DNA of 64,000 bases from Streptomyces morookaense (GCF_013030945.1 NZ_JABBXF010000041.1:1-64000), one strand, 5' to 3'. Counted from the first letter of the stretch, positions 33,447 through 41,918 are shown. The notes: generated by a model from the sequence alone, not told the origin. A program made the numbers and translations.

Positions 33447-34703
33447 ATGCCGACCACGGACCGGAATGCAGAGTTCCCATTCGATCCCACCGACCCGTCC
33501 TTTCGGGCCGACCCCTATCCGGTGTACCGCGAACTGAGGGAAAACCACCCCGCGGTGCGCGGGCCGCTGGGCGCCTGGGCGGTGAGCCGCTACGAGGATT
33601 GCGATCTGCTGCTCCGCGACCGGCGCATGGGCAAGGACCTAGGGAATTCCGAATACTTCGCCCGCGCCGCCGGCGACACCGAGGCGGAGGAGGCGCCCTT
33701 CCTCGGGCTCGGCATCGACGGCTGGGACGCCCAGCTCTTCAAGCTGCTGGACCCGCCGGACCACACCAAGCTGCGCGCCCTGGTCTCCCAGGCGTTCACG
33801 CCCGCGGTCATCGACGGCCTCAAGGACTCCACCGCGGCCATCGTGGACGAGCTCCTCGGCGAACTCCCCGACCGGTTCGACGTCATGCAGCGGCTCGGTG
33901 CGCCGCTGCCCATCCGGGTGCTGGGCGACATGCTGAGCATCCCGCGCGAGGACCACGAGATCTTCGTCCAGTGGTCCACCGAGATCGCCCACATCCTGGA
34001 GCTGGGCGCGGAGCCCTCCGAGGATGTGGCCATCCGCTGCCAGAAGGCCGTTGCGGAGTGCACCGCGTACTTCGTCGAGCTGCTGGAGAAGCGCGCCTCC
34101 TCGGACGGCGACGACCTGCTCTCCCAGCTGGCCCGCGCCCGTGACCTGGCCGAGGGCGGGCTGACGCTGCACCAGATCGCCGCCGTCTGCGTGCTCCTGG
34201 TCGTCCCCGGCCTGGACACCTTCTCCAACCTGATAGGCAACGCCGCGGTGCTCTTCGCCCGGCACCCGGAGGTCCTGCCGCAGCTGGCCGCCGAGCCGGA
34301 GTCGGCGGACGCGGTGCTCGACGAGATCCTGCGCCTGGAGCCGCCGACCCACGCCTCCTGGCGGGTCGCGCTGGAGCCCGTCGAGATGCACGGGCAGACC
34401 ATCGAGCCCGGTGACGTGGTCCTGCTGCTGATCGCCGCTGCCAATCGGGACGAGCGGGTCTTCGACTCCCCGGAGACCTTCTCCCTCGGCGGGAACAGCC
34501 GCAAGCACCTGTCGTTCGGCCGCGGCATCCACTACTGCGCCGGCGACCTGCTGTCCCGGCTGATGGCCAAGGAGGCCTTCAAGGGCCTGGCCCAGCGCGT
34601 CGCCAGGCTGTCCCTCGTGGACGAGCAGGTCGACTACAAGCCGGGCATCTGGCTGCGCGGCCCGTCCCGGCTGCCCGTCGTCGTGGAGCACCGGGCCGGC
34701 TGA
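33447..34703 (+). CDS. Cytochrome P450, probable carbazole tailoring hydroxylase
   Basis: The product is 418 residues, a soluble bacterial P450. The ExxR motif is EILR (followed by LEPPTHASWR), and the haem thiolate is Cys364 in FGRGIHYCAG. The I-helix oxygen-activation motif reads VVPGLDTFS: proline replaces the usual Ala/Gly and Phe follows the Thr. ATG 33447 follows a GGGGAA ribosome site. It is inserted between qcrB and trpD. In neocarazostatin synthesis a P450 (NzsA) hydroxylates the prenylated carbazole late in the pathway, and I infer a similar job here. Redox partners are not nearby. Confidence 0.9.
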   Translation: MPTTDRNAEFPFDPTDPSFRADPYPVYRELRENHPAVRGPLGAWAVSRYEDCDLLLRDRRMGKDLGNSEYFARAAGDTEAEEAPFLGLGIDGWDAQLFKLLDPPDHTKLRALVSQAFTPAVIDGLKDSTAAIVDELLGELPDRFDVMQRLGAPLPIRVLGDMLSIPREDHEIFVQWSTEIAHILELGAEPSEDVAIRCQKAVAECTAYFVELLEKRASSDGDDLLSQLARARDLAEGGLTLHQIAAVCVLLVVPGLDTFSNLIGNAAVLFARHPEVLPQLAAEPESADAVLDEILRLEPPTHASWRVALEPVEMHGQTIEPGDVVLLLIAAANRDERVFDSPETFSLGGNSRKHLSFGRGIHYCAGDLLSRLMAKEAFKGLAQRVARLSLVDEQVDYKPGIWLRGPSRLPVVVEHRAG

Positions 34704-34737
34704 GGCCCGTTGTCCGCAGGGGCGTCCGCCCACGGTG

Positions 34738-34777
34738 CCCTATCGGCGTCCCGGGGAGCCGGGGGACGCCGATAGGG
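34738..34777 (+). terminator. 15-bp hairpin between P450 and trpD
   Basis: CCCTATCGGCGTCCC (34738-34752) and its perfect complement (34763-34777) enclose a 10-nt loop, ending 37 nt before the trpD start. It probably terminates the P450 transcript. Since it lies in the trpD leader it could alternatively act as an attenuator, but I see no Trp-rich leader peptide. Confidence 0.7.
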
Positions 34778-34814
34778 TGGGTCCCAAGGCCCGTCGCACT
34801 CAGGAGCGTGGAGT

Positions 34815-35882
34815 ATGAACACCGTTCCCCCCGCCGGCTCTCCTGCCGAAGGCACTCTGCAGAGCTGGCCGGACGTTCTGAGCGCGGTGCTGGCCGGACA
34901 GGACCTGAGCACGGACACCACCGCGTGGGCCATGGACCGCATCATGCGCGGCGAGGCGACGAACGCGCAGATCGCGGGTTTCGCGGTGGCGCTGCGGGCC
35001 AAGGGCGAGACGGTCGGGGAGATCGCCGGCCTGGTGCGCACGATGTACGAGCACGCCAACCTGATCGAGGTGCCGGGGCCCACCGTCGACATCGTCGGCA
35101 CCGGCGGCGACCGGGCGAAGACGGTCAACATCTCCACGATGTCGGCCGTCGTCGTGGCCGGAACCGGCGCCCGCGTCGTCAAGCACGGCAACCGGGCCTC
35201 GTCCAGCGCCTCCGGCGCCTCGGACGTGCTGGAGAAGCTGGGCGTCAACCTCGAACTCACCCCGCGGCGGGTGGAGGAGGTGGCCGCCGAGGCCGGCATC
35301 ACCTTCTGCTTCGCCGTGAAGTTCCACCCGGCGCTGCGCTACGTGGCCGCCGCCCGCAGGGAGCTGGGCATCCCCACCTTCTTCAACTTCCTCGGCCCGC
35401 TGACCAACCCGGCCCGGGTCCGGGCCCAGGCCACCGGGGTCGCGGACGCCCGGATGGCGCCCATCCTCGCCGGGGTGCTCGCCGAACGGGGTTCGTCCGC
35501 CCTGGTCTTCCGGGGGGACGACGGCCTGGACGAGCTGACCATCACGGGCACGTCCACGGTGTGGGCCGTGCGCGACGGCGAGGTGCGGCGTTCCACCTTC
35601 GACCCGCGGGACGTGGGCATCCGGCTGATGCCGATCGAGGCGCTGAAGGGCGCGGACGCCTCGTACAACGCGGACGTGGCCCGCCGGCTGCTGAACGGCG
35701 AGCGGGGGCCGGTGCGGGATGCCGTGCTGCTCAACTCGGCCGCGGCGCTGACCGCGCTGGAGCCCTCGGACGCCCCTCTCGCGGAGCAGATCGCCGCCGG
35801 GATGGCGAAGGCCGCGGAGGCGATCGACTCGGGCGCCGCCAAGGCCGCCCTGGACCGCTGGGTGGCCGCCAGCAACGCCTGA
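34815..35882 (+). CDS. trpD: Anthranilate phosphoribosyltransferase
   Basis: Transfers phosphoribose from PRPP to anthranilate in tryptophan synthesis. The product is 355 residues. The PRPP site VGTGGDRAKTVNIST is near residue 95 and the anthranilate-binding KHGNRASSSASGASDVLE near 122, with FNFLGPLTNP later. In the Streptomyces order I know, trpD follows qcrB directly, so this is probably the resident housekeeping copy with accessory genes inserted on both sides. Tryptophan is also the expected precursor of the neighbouring carbazole pathway. Confidence 0.95.
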   Translation: MNTVPPAGSPAEGTLQSWPDVLSAVLAGQDLSTDTTAWAMDRIMRGEATNAQIAGFAVALRAKGETVGEIAGLVRTMYEHANLIEVPGPTVDIVGTGGDRAKTVNISTMSAVVVAGTGARVVKHGNRASSSASGASDVLEKLGVNLELTPRRVEEVAAEAGITFCFAVKFHPALRYVAAARRELGIPTFFNFLGPLTNPARVRAQATGVADARMAPILAGVLAERGSSALVFRGDDGLDELTITGTSTVWAVRDGEVRRSTFDPRDVGIRLMPIEALKGADASYNADVARRLLNGERGPVRDAVLLNSAAALTALEPSDAPLAEQIAAGMAKAAEAIDSGAAKAALDRWVAASNA

Positions 35883-35907
35883 GCCGTGTTTCTTTTTCTC
35901 TCCGGGC

Positions 35908-35941
35908 TCTCCGGGTCCGATAAAGAAAATGGGCCCGGAGA
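35908..35941 (+). terminator. Terminator after trpD
   Basis: TCTCCGGGTCC (35908-35918) pairs with GGGCCCGGAGA (35931-35941) with one G-U pair, around an A-rich loop. It begins 25 nt after the trpD stop. The rest of 35942-36075 is AT-richer than its surroundings and probably holds the idi promoter. Confidence 0.65.
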
Positions 35942-36075
35942 AAGCCGGTCACGGCCATCGAATTGCTGTTACGATCACTTTGCTGTTTTGAGTTGTCCGC
36001 ACCATTCGGCGTCGTCGGTGCCCACCTCAACGACGCCCGTACAACGCTGTATTCGGCCGAAGCAAAGGTTCGACT

Positions 36076-36633
36076 GTGACACTTCCGGAAATCAGCCCCA
36101 TTCTGCTGGAACTGGTCAATTCCGACGGGGAGACCATCGGCACCGAAGAAAAGCTGGCAGCACATCAGGCCCCGGGAAAACTGCACCGGGCCTTCTCGGT
36201 CTTTCTCTTCGACGGTGAGGGCCGCATGCTGCTCCAGCAGCGGGCGCTCACGAAGTACCACTCGCCGGGAGTCTGGTCCAACACCTGCTGCGGCCACCCC
36301 TACCCGGGCGAGGTCCCCGAGGCCGCGGCCGCCCGGCGCACCCGCGAGGAGCTCGGGCTGACGGAGATCACCCTCGTCCCGGCCGGCACGGTGACCTACA
36401 ACCACCCGGACGAGATCTCCGGCCTGGTGGAGCAGGAGTACAACCACCTCTTCGTCGGCACGGTCGCCCAGGCGTGCGAGCCCGACCCCGAGGAGGTGCA
36501 CGACACCCGCTTCGTCACCCAGGACGAACTCAAGGCCCTGCAGGCGGAGAAGGAGTTCTCGGCCTGGTTCCCCACCGTGATGGAGGCGGCGCTGCCGGGC
36601 ATCCGGAAGATCGCGCCCTCCGGCGGCTGGTGA
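36076..36633 (+). CDS. idi: Isopentenyl-diphosphate delta-isomerase, type I
   Basis: Nudix-fold enzyme that interconverts IPP and DMAPP. The product is 185 residues. The metal and active-site motif WSNTCCGHPYPGE carries the catalytic cysteine (Cys71/72), and the second catalytic glutamate lies in LVEQEYNHLF. GTG 36076 has AAAGG upstream. Type I Idi is not the general housekeeping isomerase of most Streptomyces, and it sits next to a prenyltransferase operon, so it probably supplies DMAPP for carbazole prenylation. It is convergent with the aminotransferase. Confidence 0.93.
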   Translation: MTLPEISPILLELVNSDGETIGTEEKLAAHQAPGKLHRAFSVFLFDGEGRMLLQQRALTKYHSPGVWSNTCCGHPYPGEVPEAAAARRTREELGLTEITLVPAGTVTYNHPDEISGLVEQEYNHLFVGTVAQACEPDPEEVHDTRFVTQDELKALQAEKEFSAWFPTVMEAALPGIRKIAPSGGW

Positions 36634-36664
36634 ACCGCGCGCCTTTCCGGCGGACGGCCTCCTC

Positions 36665-36691
36665 CGGCCCCGACCCCGCACGGGGGCCGGG
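36665..36691. terminator. Hairpin between convergent idi and aminotransferase
   Basis: CCGGCCCC (36665-36672) pairs with GGGGCCGG (36684-36691) in the 72-bp gap between the two convergent genes. Confidence 0.45.
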
Positions 36692-36705
36692 CCGGACGGG
36701 GGCCG

Positions 36706-37683
36706 TCAGTGTGTGAGGGCCCCGAGCACGGCGTCGTTCGCGGCCCGGTCCCCGACGGTGATCCGCACGCCCTCGCCCGGGTAGTGGCGCGCGGCAACGC
36801 CGGCGGCTTCCAGCCGGGTGCGCACCTGCTCGACGCGCTCCGGCTCGTCGAGCCAGAAGAAGTTGGTGTGGCTCGGCAGCGCCGCCCAGTCCGCGGAGCG
36901 CAGGCCTGCCAGCACCCGCTCCCGCTCGGAGACCAGGAAGGCCACCCGCTCCCGCAATTCGTCCTCCGCCTTCAGGGAGGCCTCCACGGCGGCCACGGAC
37001 AGCGAGCTCATGGCGAACGGCAGCTGGAACGCGTTGATGCGCCCGGCGAGCCCGGGGCTCGCGACCCCGTAGCCGACGCGCATGCCCGCCAGTCCGTAGG
37101 CCTTGGAGAAGGTGCGCAGCACCAGCAGGTTGGGGAACTCCCGGGTCCACTCCACCGACGGGGGCCGCTCGCCGGCCGGGACGAACTCGATATAGGCCTC
37201 GTCCAGGACGACCACGGTGTCGGACGGGACCGAGGCGATGAGCTCCCTGACCTCGTCGGCGTCGACCCGCTGTCCCGTCGGGTTGTGCGGATTGCAGATG
37301 ATGACGGCGCCGGTGTCGGCGGCGGCCGCCTTGGCGATGGCGGTGATGTCCTGATGGCCGCCGGGCAGCAGCGGGACCTCGACGGGGCGGGCGCCCGCCA
37401 TCCGGGCCAGCAGCGGGTAGGCGTCGAAGTTCCGCCAGCCGTAGACGAGTTGGCGGCCGGGCCGGACGGCCGCCTGCAGCGCCTGGAGGGCCACCCCCAC
37501 GGATCCGGCGCCGACGACGACCTGGTCACCGGGCAGTCCGAGCCAGGTGGCTATCGCCGATTTCAGGTGGTCCGGGAAGAACTCCGGGTAGCGGTTCACC
37601 CGGCCGACCTGCCGGGTGATCTCCTCGGCGACGGAGGGCAGTGGGGGCAGGGGGTTCTCGTTGAGCATCAAGAGGTGCTGCAA
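36706..37683 (-). CDS. HisC-like PLP aminotransferase, probable Trp aminotransferase
   Basis: Class I/II aminotransferase of the histidinol-phosphate group. The product is 325 residues. Motifs are LNENPLPPLPSV at the N-terminus, CNPHNPTGQ, VVLDEAYIEF and the PLP lysine (Lys194) in TFSKAYGLAGMRVGYG. The start is TTG 37683, with AGGAGG 5 nt upstream; ATG 37668 is weaker. It is at the end of the carbazole operon, and I infer that it converts L-tryptophan to indole-3-pyruvate for the ThDP enzyme. A histidine-pathway role is less likely because no his genes are near. Confidence 0.87.
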   Translation of the reverse strand: MQHLLMLNENPLPPLPSVAEEITRQVGRVNRYPEFFPDHLKSAIATWLGLPGDQVVVGAGSVGVALQALQAAVRPGRQLVYGWRNFDAYPLLARMAGARPVEVPLLPGGHQDITAIAKAAAADTGAVIICNPHNPTGQRVDADEVRELIASVPSDTVVVLDEAYIEFVPAGERPPSVEWTREFPNLLVLRTFSKAYGLAGMRVGYGVASPGLAGRINAFQLPFAMSSLSVAAVEASLKAEDELRERVAFLVSERERVLAGLRSADWAALPSHTNFFWLDEPERVEQVRTRLEAAGVAARHYPGEGVRITVGDRAANDAVLGALTH

Positions 37684-37723
37684 TGTGTCCTCCTGGACGG
37701 ACGGGCGTGCGTCGTCGGCTGCG

Positions 37724-37800
37724 GGCTCGATGTGGCTGGTCGCGCAGTTCCTCCCCCAGCTACCGCTGGGAGGTGCCCCCAGCGCCCCTTCGGGGCGCGA
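37724..37800. repeat. GC-rich intergenic repeat, half copy inside the carbazole operon
   Basis: TCGCGCAGTTCC at 37740-37751 is followed by the CCCCAGCTACCGCTGGG block and GCGCCCCTTCGGGGCGC. It matches the right end of the copy at 22115-22310. It lies between the ACP and aminotransferase genes and its hairpins may reduce read-through into the aminotransferase. Confidence 0.75.
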
Positions 37801-37808
37801 CCAGTCCC

Positions 37809-38051
37809 TCAGGCCACCGCGCTCTTGGACGCGATGAGTTCGCGCGCATCGTCCAGCGTCGACGTCCCGCTCAACTCGTTGCCGTCGAGCATCGGCAGGT
37901 CGAAGTGGCGCTCCACGGTGACGATGAACTCGACCACGCCCATGGAGTCCACGCCCGCCTCCTGGAAGGTGGCGCCGCCGGCCAGTGCGGCGGCGGCCTG
38001 CGGGAAGCGCTCCTGGAGCAGGGCGTCGAGCCGGTTGTTCAGAGTCTCCAT
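37809..38051 (-). CDS. nzsE: Acyl carrier protein of the carbazole cluster
   Basis: Free-standing ACP, 80 residues. The phosphopantetheine serine is Ser36 in GVDSMGVVEF, and helix 1 (LNNRLDALLQERFPQAA) and helix 3 are recognisable. GAGGAAA precedes ATG 38051. It lies just after a KASIII gene, an arrangement matching NzsE-NzsF of the neocarazostatin cluster, where a dedicated ACP carries the C4 (3-oxo/3-hydroxybutyryl) unit of the alkyl side chain. The symbol is by order and family, not by alignment. Confidence 0.88.
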   Translation of the reverse strand: METLNNRLDALLQERFPQAAAALAGGATFQEAGVDSMGVVEFIVTVERHFDLPMLDGNELSGTSTLDDARELIASKSAVA

Positions 38052-38059
38052 CGTTTTCC

Positions 38060-39073
38060 TCACTGTTCCTGCAGTCCGATGTTGATGTCCGGCCAGGTCA
38101 GGGCCGCGGAGCCCCAGGTGAGGCCGCCGCCGAAGCCCGTCAGCACCACCCGTTCCCCCGTCTTCAGCCGCCCGCCGACCGCCGCGTCGGCGAGGGCCAG
38201 CGGAATGGACGCGGCCACGGTGTTGCCGACCCGGTCGATGTTCTTGACCACGCGCTCGACGGGGATGCCCAGTTCGCGCGCGCAGGTGTCGAGGATGCGG
38301 ACGTTGGCCTGGTGCGGGACGACGGCGCCGACGTCCTCGGCCGTCCACCCCACCCGGTCCAGCGTGCTGCGCACCGAGCCGGTCATGTACCGGACGGCGC
38401 GGGTGAACACCTGCGGCCCGTCCATCCGGAAGTACGTGTCCGCCTCCGGCACCGCCGCCTCCCGGCTGCGCTGCTCCGAGCCGCCCGCGCGGACGGTGAT
38501 GAGGTCCGTGCCCCGGCCGTCGCTGCCCAGGTCGAAGCCGAGCAGTGCGCCCGGCTCCGCCGCGTCCCCGGCCCGCAGCACCATGGCACCGGCCCCGTCG
38601 CCGAAGATGACGCGGGTGGTGCGGTCCGCGGGGTCGAGGATCGTCGAGAAGGTGTCGGCCCCGATGACCAGTGCGCTGCGCGCCACCGAGGTGGCGATCA
38701 GGCCCGCCGCCGTGGCCAGCGCGTACACGAAGCCCGTGCACACGGCGGCCACGTCGAAGGCGCCGACGCCGCCCAGGCCCAGCTCGGCGGCGACCACGGG
38801 GGCCGTCCCCGGGCAGGGGCGGTCGGGGGTGCTGGTCGCCAGCACCACCACGTCCACCCCGTCGACCCCCGCGGACGCGAGGGCCCGCCGGCCCGCCTCG
38901 ACGGCGAGCCGGCTGGTGGCGACGCCCGGACCGGCGATGTGCCGCTGGGCGATGCCGGTCCGGGTCCTGATCCATTCGTCGGAGGTGTCGAGTTCCGCCG
39001 CCAGCATGTCGTTGGTGACGACGTGCGGCGGGACCCATGCCCCGAGACCGCTGACGACGGCGGTTCGCGTCAT
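38060..39073 (-). CDS. nzsF: Beta-ketoacyl-ACP synthase III (FabH-like), side-chain initiation
   Basis: The product is 337 residues. The triad is complete: Cys112 in DVAAVCTGFVYAL, His in VPHQANVRIL and Asn in RVGNTVAASIP. GFGGGLTWGSA near the C-terminus is typical of FabH. It should condense acetyl-CoA with malonyl-ACP to acetoacetyl-ACP, the C4 precursor of the carbazole. ATG 39073 overlaps the prenyltransferase stop as ATGA. Housekeeping FabH normally sits with fabD-acpP-fabF, which are not here, so this is a cluster-specific copy (NzsF/CqsB5 type). Confidence 0.9.
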   Translation of the reverse strand: MTRTAVVSGLGAWVPPHVVTNDMLAAELDTSDEWIRTRTGIAQRHIAGPGVATSRLAVEAGRRALASAGVDGVDVVVLATSTPDRPCPGTAPVVAAELGLGGVGAFDVAAVCTGFVYALATAAGLIATSVARSALVIGADTFSTILDPADRTTRVIFGDGAGAMVLRAGDAAEPGALLGFDLGSDGRGTDLITVRAGGSEQRSREAAVPEADTYFRMDGPQVFTRAVRYMTGSVRSTLDRVGWTAEDVGAVVPHQANVRILDTCARELGIPVERVVKNIDRVGNTVAASIPLALADAAVGGRLKTGERVVLTGFGGGLTWGSAALTWPDINIGLQEQ

Positions 39074-40074
39074 GCCGACCACGGGCGGCGGATCCGGTAA
39101 CCGGACTGCTCCGCCTCGCGGTTGATGCGCTTGGCGCGGGCGGCGGCCGCGGCCGTGCGCGGGGCGATCTTCGCCGAGTTGAAGCCGAGGCCCTTCTTCG
39201 GCCGGCCGAAGAACGCGTAGTCGTCCTTGACCAGTTCGACCGCCATCTGCCGGTGCGTCTCGATGTCCAGGTCGACGAACGTCCGCGAGGTCGGGTGCAG
39301 CGTCCGCCCCCAGGCGCGCCCGGCGTCCAGGTGCCCGACGGCCCGGTCGATCTCGAACTTCATCAGCTCGCGCACGGCCTCGCTCACGTGCCCGCTGCCG
39401 ACCTCACGGGCCAGCGACGTGCGGTCCAGGCCGAACTTGGTGAGGTCCTCCAACGGCAGGTAGAGACGGCCGAGTTCGAGGTCCTCCTGCACGTCCCAGG
39501 CGAAGTCCAGGAGCTGGAAGGCCGTGATGGTGTGCCGGCACAGCTCCTCGGAGTCCTCGCTCTGCGGCTCGAAGAGCCCGTTGATCCAGACGGCCGGGAG
39601 CAGGGTGACACCCTGGATGAACGGGTCCATCTCCTCGTACGTCGCGTACTCGTACGTGGTGAGGGCCTCGCGCTGCGCCTGGACGAACCGGGGGACGTCC
39701 CGGTAGGGAAGGTCCCAGGTGCGCATCATGTGCACCAGGGCCCGGGAGAGGGCGGCGTCGGCCACGTGGTCGCCGGACGGCGGGCCGTCGGTCTCGATCT
39801 CCTCGCCGTCGCAGGCCGCCAGGTAGGCGCGCTCGAACTCGTCGAGGCGCTGCTTGCGCACCTCCAGGCTGCGGTTGACGTCGTCGACCAGGTCGTCGAC
39901 GTAGCAGACGAACGAGAAGAAGGTGTCGAAGTAGGGCCGCTTGGCCGCGGGGAACATATAGCGGCCGAGGAAGCGTCCACGGCCGATGTCACGGAACAGC
40001 CGGGAGCTCTTGAGGTAGTCGGCGCGCAGTCCGGAGTCCGTTATCCCCGCGAGATCGAGCTCATGCACAGTCAT
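39070..40074 (-). CDS. nzsG: Squalene/phytoene-synthase-like carbazole prenyltransferase
   Basis: The product is 334 residues with the all-helical isoprenoid synthase fold. The first Asp motif is CYVDDLVDDV (Asp60-Asp65), the second DFAWDVQEDLELGRLYLP. There is no hopanoid or carotenoid gene set nearby. In the nzs and cqs pathways an enzyme of just this family (NzsG, CqsB4) attaches a dimethylallyl or cyclolavandulyl group to the carbazole instead of joining two prenyl diphosphates. No cyclolavandulyl diphosphate synthase is visible, so DMAPP is the likely donor. ATG 40074 follows AGGAAGAG. Confidence 0.88.
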   Translation of the reverse strand: MTVHELDLAGITDSGLRADYLKSSRLFRDIGRGRFLGRYMFPAAKRPYFDTFFSFVCYVDDLVDDVNRSLEVRKQRLDEFERAYLAACDGEEIETDGPPSGDHVADAALSRALVHMMRTWDLPYRDVPRFVQAQREALTTYEYATYEEMDPFIQGVTLLPAVWINGLFEPQSEDSEELCRHTITAFQLLDFAWDVQEDLELGRLYLPLEDLTKFGLDRTSLAREVGSGHVSEAVRELMKFEIDRAVGHLDAGRAWGRTLHPTSRTFVDLDIETHRQMAVELVKDDYAFFGRPKKGLGFNSAKIAPRTAAAAARAKRINREAEQSGYRIRRPWSA

Positions 40075-40136
40075 AGTGGCTCTTCCTGTGTGCTGAATGC
40101 TGGGTGCTGGATGGTGTGGTGGGGGGGGTCCGGTCC

Positions 40137-41918
40137 CTAGGCCGGGGTCATCGATCCGGTGCTCCGGAGCGTGGCCGGGATCCGCCACGACGTCTTGGCC
40201 GGCATCGTGGGCTCGTCCGCCGGGAGGAAGTTGGCGAACGGCGGCACTTCCTCGGTCGTCAGGCGGAGTTCGAGGACACCGGTCGGGCATGCGCTCCGCC
40301 GGTACTCCTCCAGCTGCCCGGTCAGTTCGGGTGCCGTTCCCGCGCTGCCGGTCCACAGCCGGCCGGGGGATCCCAGCCCCCGGGCCACGGCCGGCACATC
40401 GACCGGGGTGTAGTCCACGGCCGTGATGCGGGAGTCGAAGAAGGTCTGCTGCCGGGACGCGCACATGCCGTGCATGCCGTTGTTGAAGACGACGTACAGG
40501 ATGGGCAGGCCGAGTTCGACGGCGGTGTGGATCTCCAGACCGCTCATCAGGAACGCGCCGTCGCCGCAGAAGACCACCGTGCGCGTCCCGCGGCCGGTGC
40601 CGAGCTGGGCGCCGATCGCGGCCGCGATGCTGTAGCCCATGCCGCCGCTGCCGAGCGCGATGGTGGAGGACGAACCGCGCGGCACGGAGGCGTAGTGCAT
40701 GGACGCGACGGCGCAGTTGCCGGCGTCGTAGAGCAGGTGCCCGTCCACGGGCAGGTGCTCCTCCAGGATGGCGACGGCCTCGCTCTGCAGCAGCACGTCG
40801 GGATCCGCCTCCCGGCCCGGGATGGGCTCGGCCAGGCGCGGGACGAAGCGGGTGATCTCGTAGCCGACGACCGGCGGCGCGGTGAACGGGTCGGCGTCCA
40901 GCAGGTCGAGCAGCTGCCCGAAGACCACGCCCGCATCGCCCTCGACGACGGTGTCGGCGAGCGAGGACCGGCGGATCTCGCCCGGGTCGATGTTGACCGC
41001 CACGGCCTTCTGCGGGTCCCAGCCGCGCAGTGCGCTGCGCGTCATCGCGGCCAGCCCGGTGCCCGCGAGGACCACGCAGTCGGCGGTGTCCGTGAGGTAG
41101 GCGGCGGCGGAGGGGTTGCCTCCGGCGCCGACCACGCCGAAGTGCAGCGGGTCGTCGTTGGGGAACTCGCCGCGGGCGCCCATGGTGGTCATCACCGGGA
41201 TCCCGGCCTGCTGCGCGAAGCGCACCACGGCACCGGGGTTGGTGGACCGGCGCACCCCGTGGCCGATCAGCAGCACGGGGGCGGTGGCCTCCCGCAGCCG
41301 GCGGAAGAGCGCGGCCACGTCGTCGGCGTCGACCGGCTGCTGCCGGACGAAGCCCGCGAGGTCCTGCGGCCAGTCGGCGGGCACGGGGCCCACCTCCAGC
41401 TCGTAGGAGTCGCGCGGGACGAGCAGGGCCACCGGGCCCATCCGCCCGCTGAGGGCGGTCCCGATCGCGTCCCTCAACTGCTCCCAGAACAGGGCGGGAT
41501 CGGTCAGCCGCAGCGTCTTCTTGGTGACCGCGGCCAGCAGCGGGAGGGCGTCGACGGTCCGGCCGATGCCGGACGAGTCCTGGAACGAGCCGCGGCCGTC
41601 CAGGGCGGCCGGCGGCTGGCCCACCAGGGCCAGCACGGGCACCGATTCGGCGTGCGACTCGGCGAGGCCGGCGACGAGATTCATCATGCCGCCGCCGGAG
41701 GTCGAGCAGCAGACGCCCAGGGTCCGGTGGACCCGGGCACGCGCGTCGGCCATGAAGGCGGCGCCGTCCTCGCGCTTGGTGAGGACCGCGGACAGCCGCC
41801 CGCGGCCCAGCCGTTCGACGGCGTCGTGGAAGTGCTCGATGTTCGCGCCGCTGACGCCGAAGACGTAGCGGGTGTCGAGGTCGCGCAGTGTCGTGACTAA
41901 TGCGTCGGCTATCCGCAT
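40137..41918 (-). CDS. nzsH: ThDP-dependent acyloin synthase (acetolactate-synthase-like)
   Basis: The product is 593 residues. The N-terminal Pyr domain has the catalytic glutamate in LTKREDGAAFMADARAR (Glu50); the C-terminal PP domain has the ThDP/Mg motif GDGAFLMSGLEIHT...VVFNNG. The family role in carbazole synthesis (NzsH, CqsB1) is to couple indole-3-pyruvate with pyruvate, with decarboxylation. Codon 7 (41898-41900) is TTA, the rare leucine codon read only by the bldA tRNA, so expression should depend on development. ATG 41918 fits the family start. Confidence 0.9.
   Translation of the reverse strand: MRIADALVTTLRDLDTRYVFGVSGANIEHFHDAVERLGRGRLSAVLTKREDGAAFMADARARVHRTLGVCCSTSGGGMMNLVAGLAESHAESVPVLALVGQPPAALDGRGSFQDSSGIGRTVDALPLLAAVTKKTLRLTDPALFWEQLRDAIGTALSGRMGPVALLVPRDSYELEVGPVPADWPQDLAGFVRQQPVDADDVAALFRRLREATAPVLLIGHGVRRSTNPGAVVRFAQQAGIPVMTTMGARGEFPNDDPLHFGVVGAGGNPSAAAYLTDTADCVVLAGTGLAAMTRSALRGWDPQKAVAVNIDPGEIRRSSLADTVVEGDAGVVFGQLLDLLDADPFTAPPVVGYEITRFVPRLAEPIPGREADPDVLLQSEAVAILEEHLPVDGHLLYDAGNCAVASMHYASVPRGSSSTIALGSGGMGYSIAAAIGAQLGTGRGTRTVVFCGDGAFLMSGLEIHTAVELGLPILYVVFNNGMHGMCASRQQTFFDSRITAVDYTPVDVPAVARGLGSPGRLWTGSAGTAPELTGQLEEYRRSACPTGVLELRLTTEEVPPFANFLPADEPTMPAKTSWRIPATLRSTGSMTPA

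Noticed and set aside
34815..35882. trpD as a pathway-specific gene acquired with the carbazole cluster
   Set aside because: Its position after qcrB is the usual Streptomyces arrangement as I recall, so the resident gene is the simpler explanation.
39070..40074. Squalene or phytoene synthase of hopanoid or carotenoid synthesis
   Set aside because: None of the partner genes (desaturase, cyclase, HpnC/D/E set, GGPP synthase) is nearby, and the neighbours are carbazole enzymes.
40137..41918. Acetolactate synthase large subunit (ilvB)
   Set aside because: No ilvN or ilvC follows, and it is embedded with the cyclase and KASIII-like genes of the alkaloid operon.
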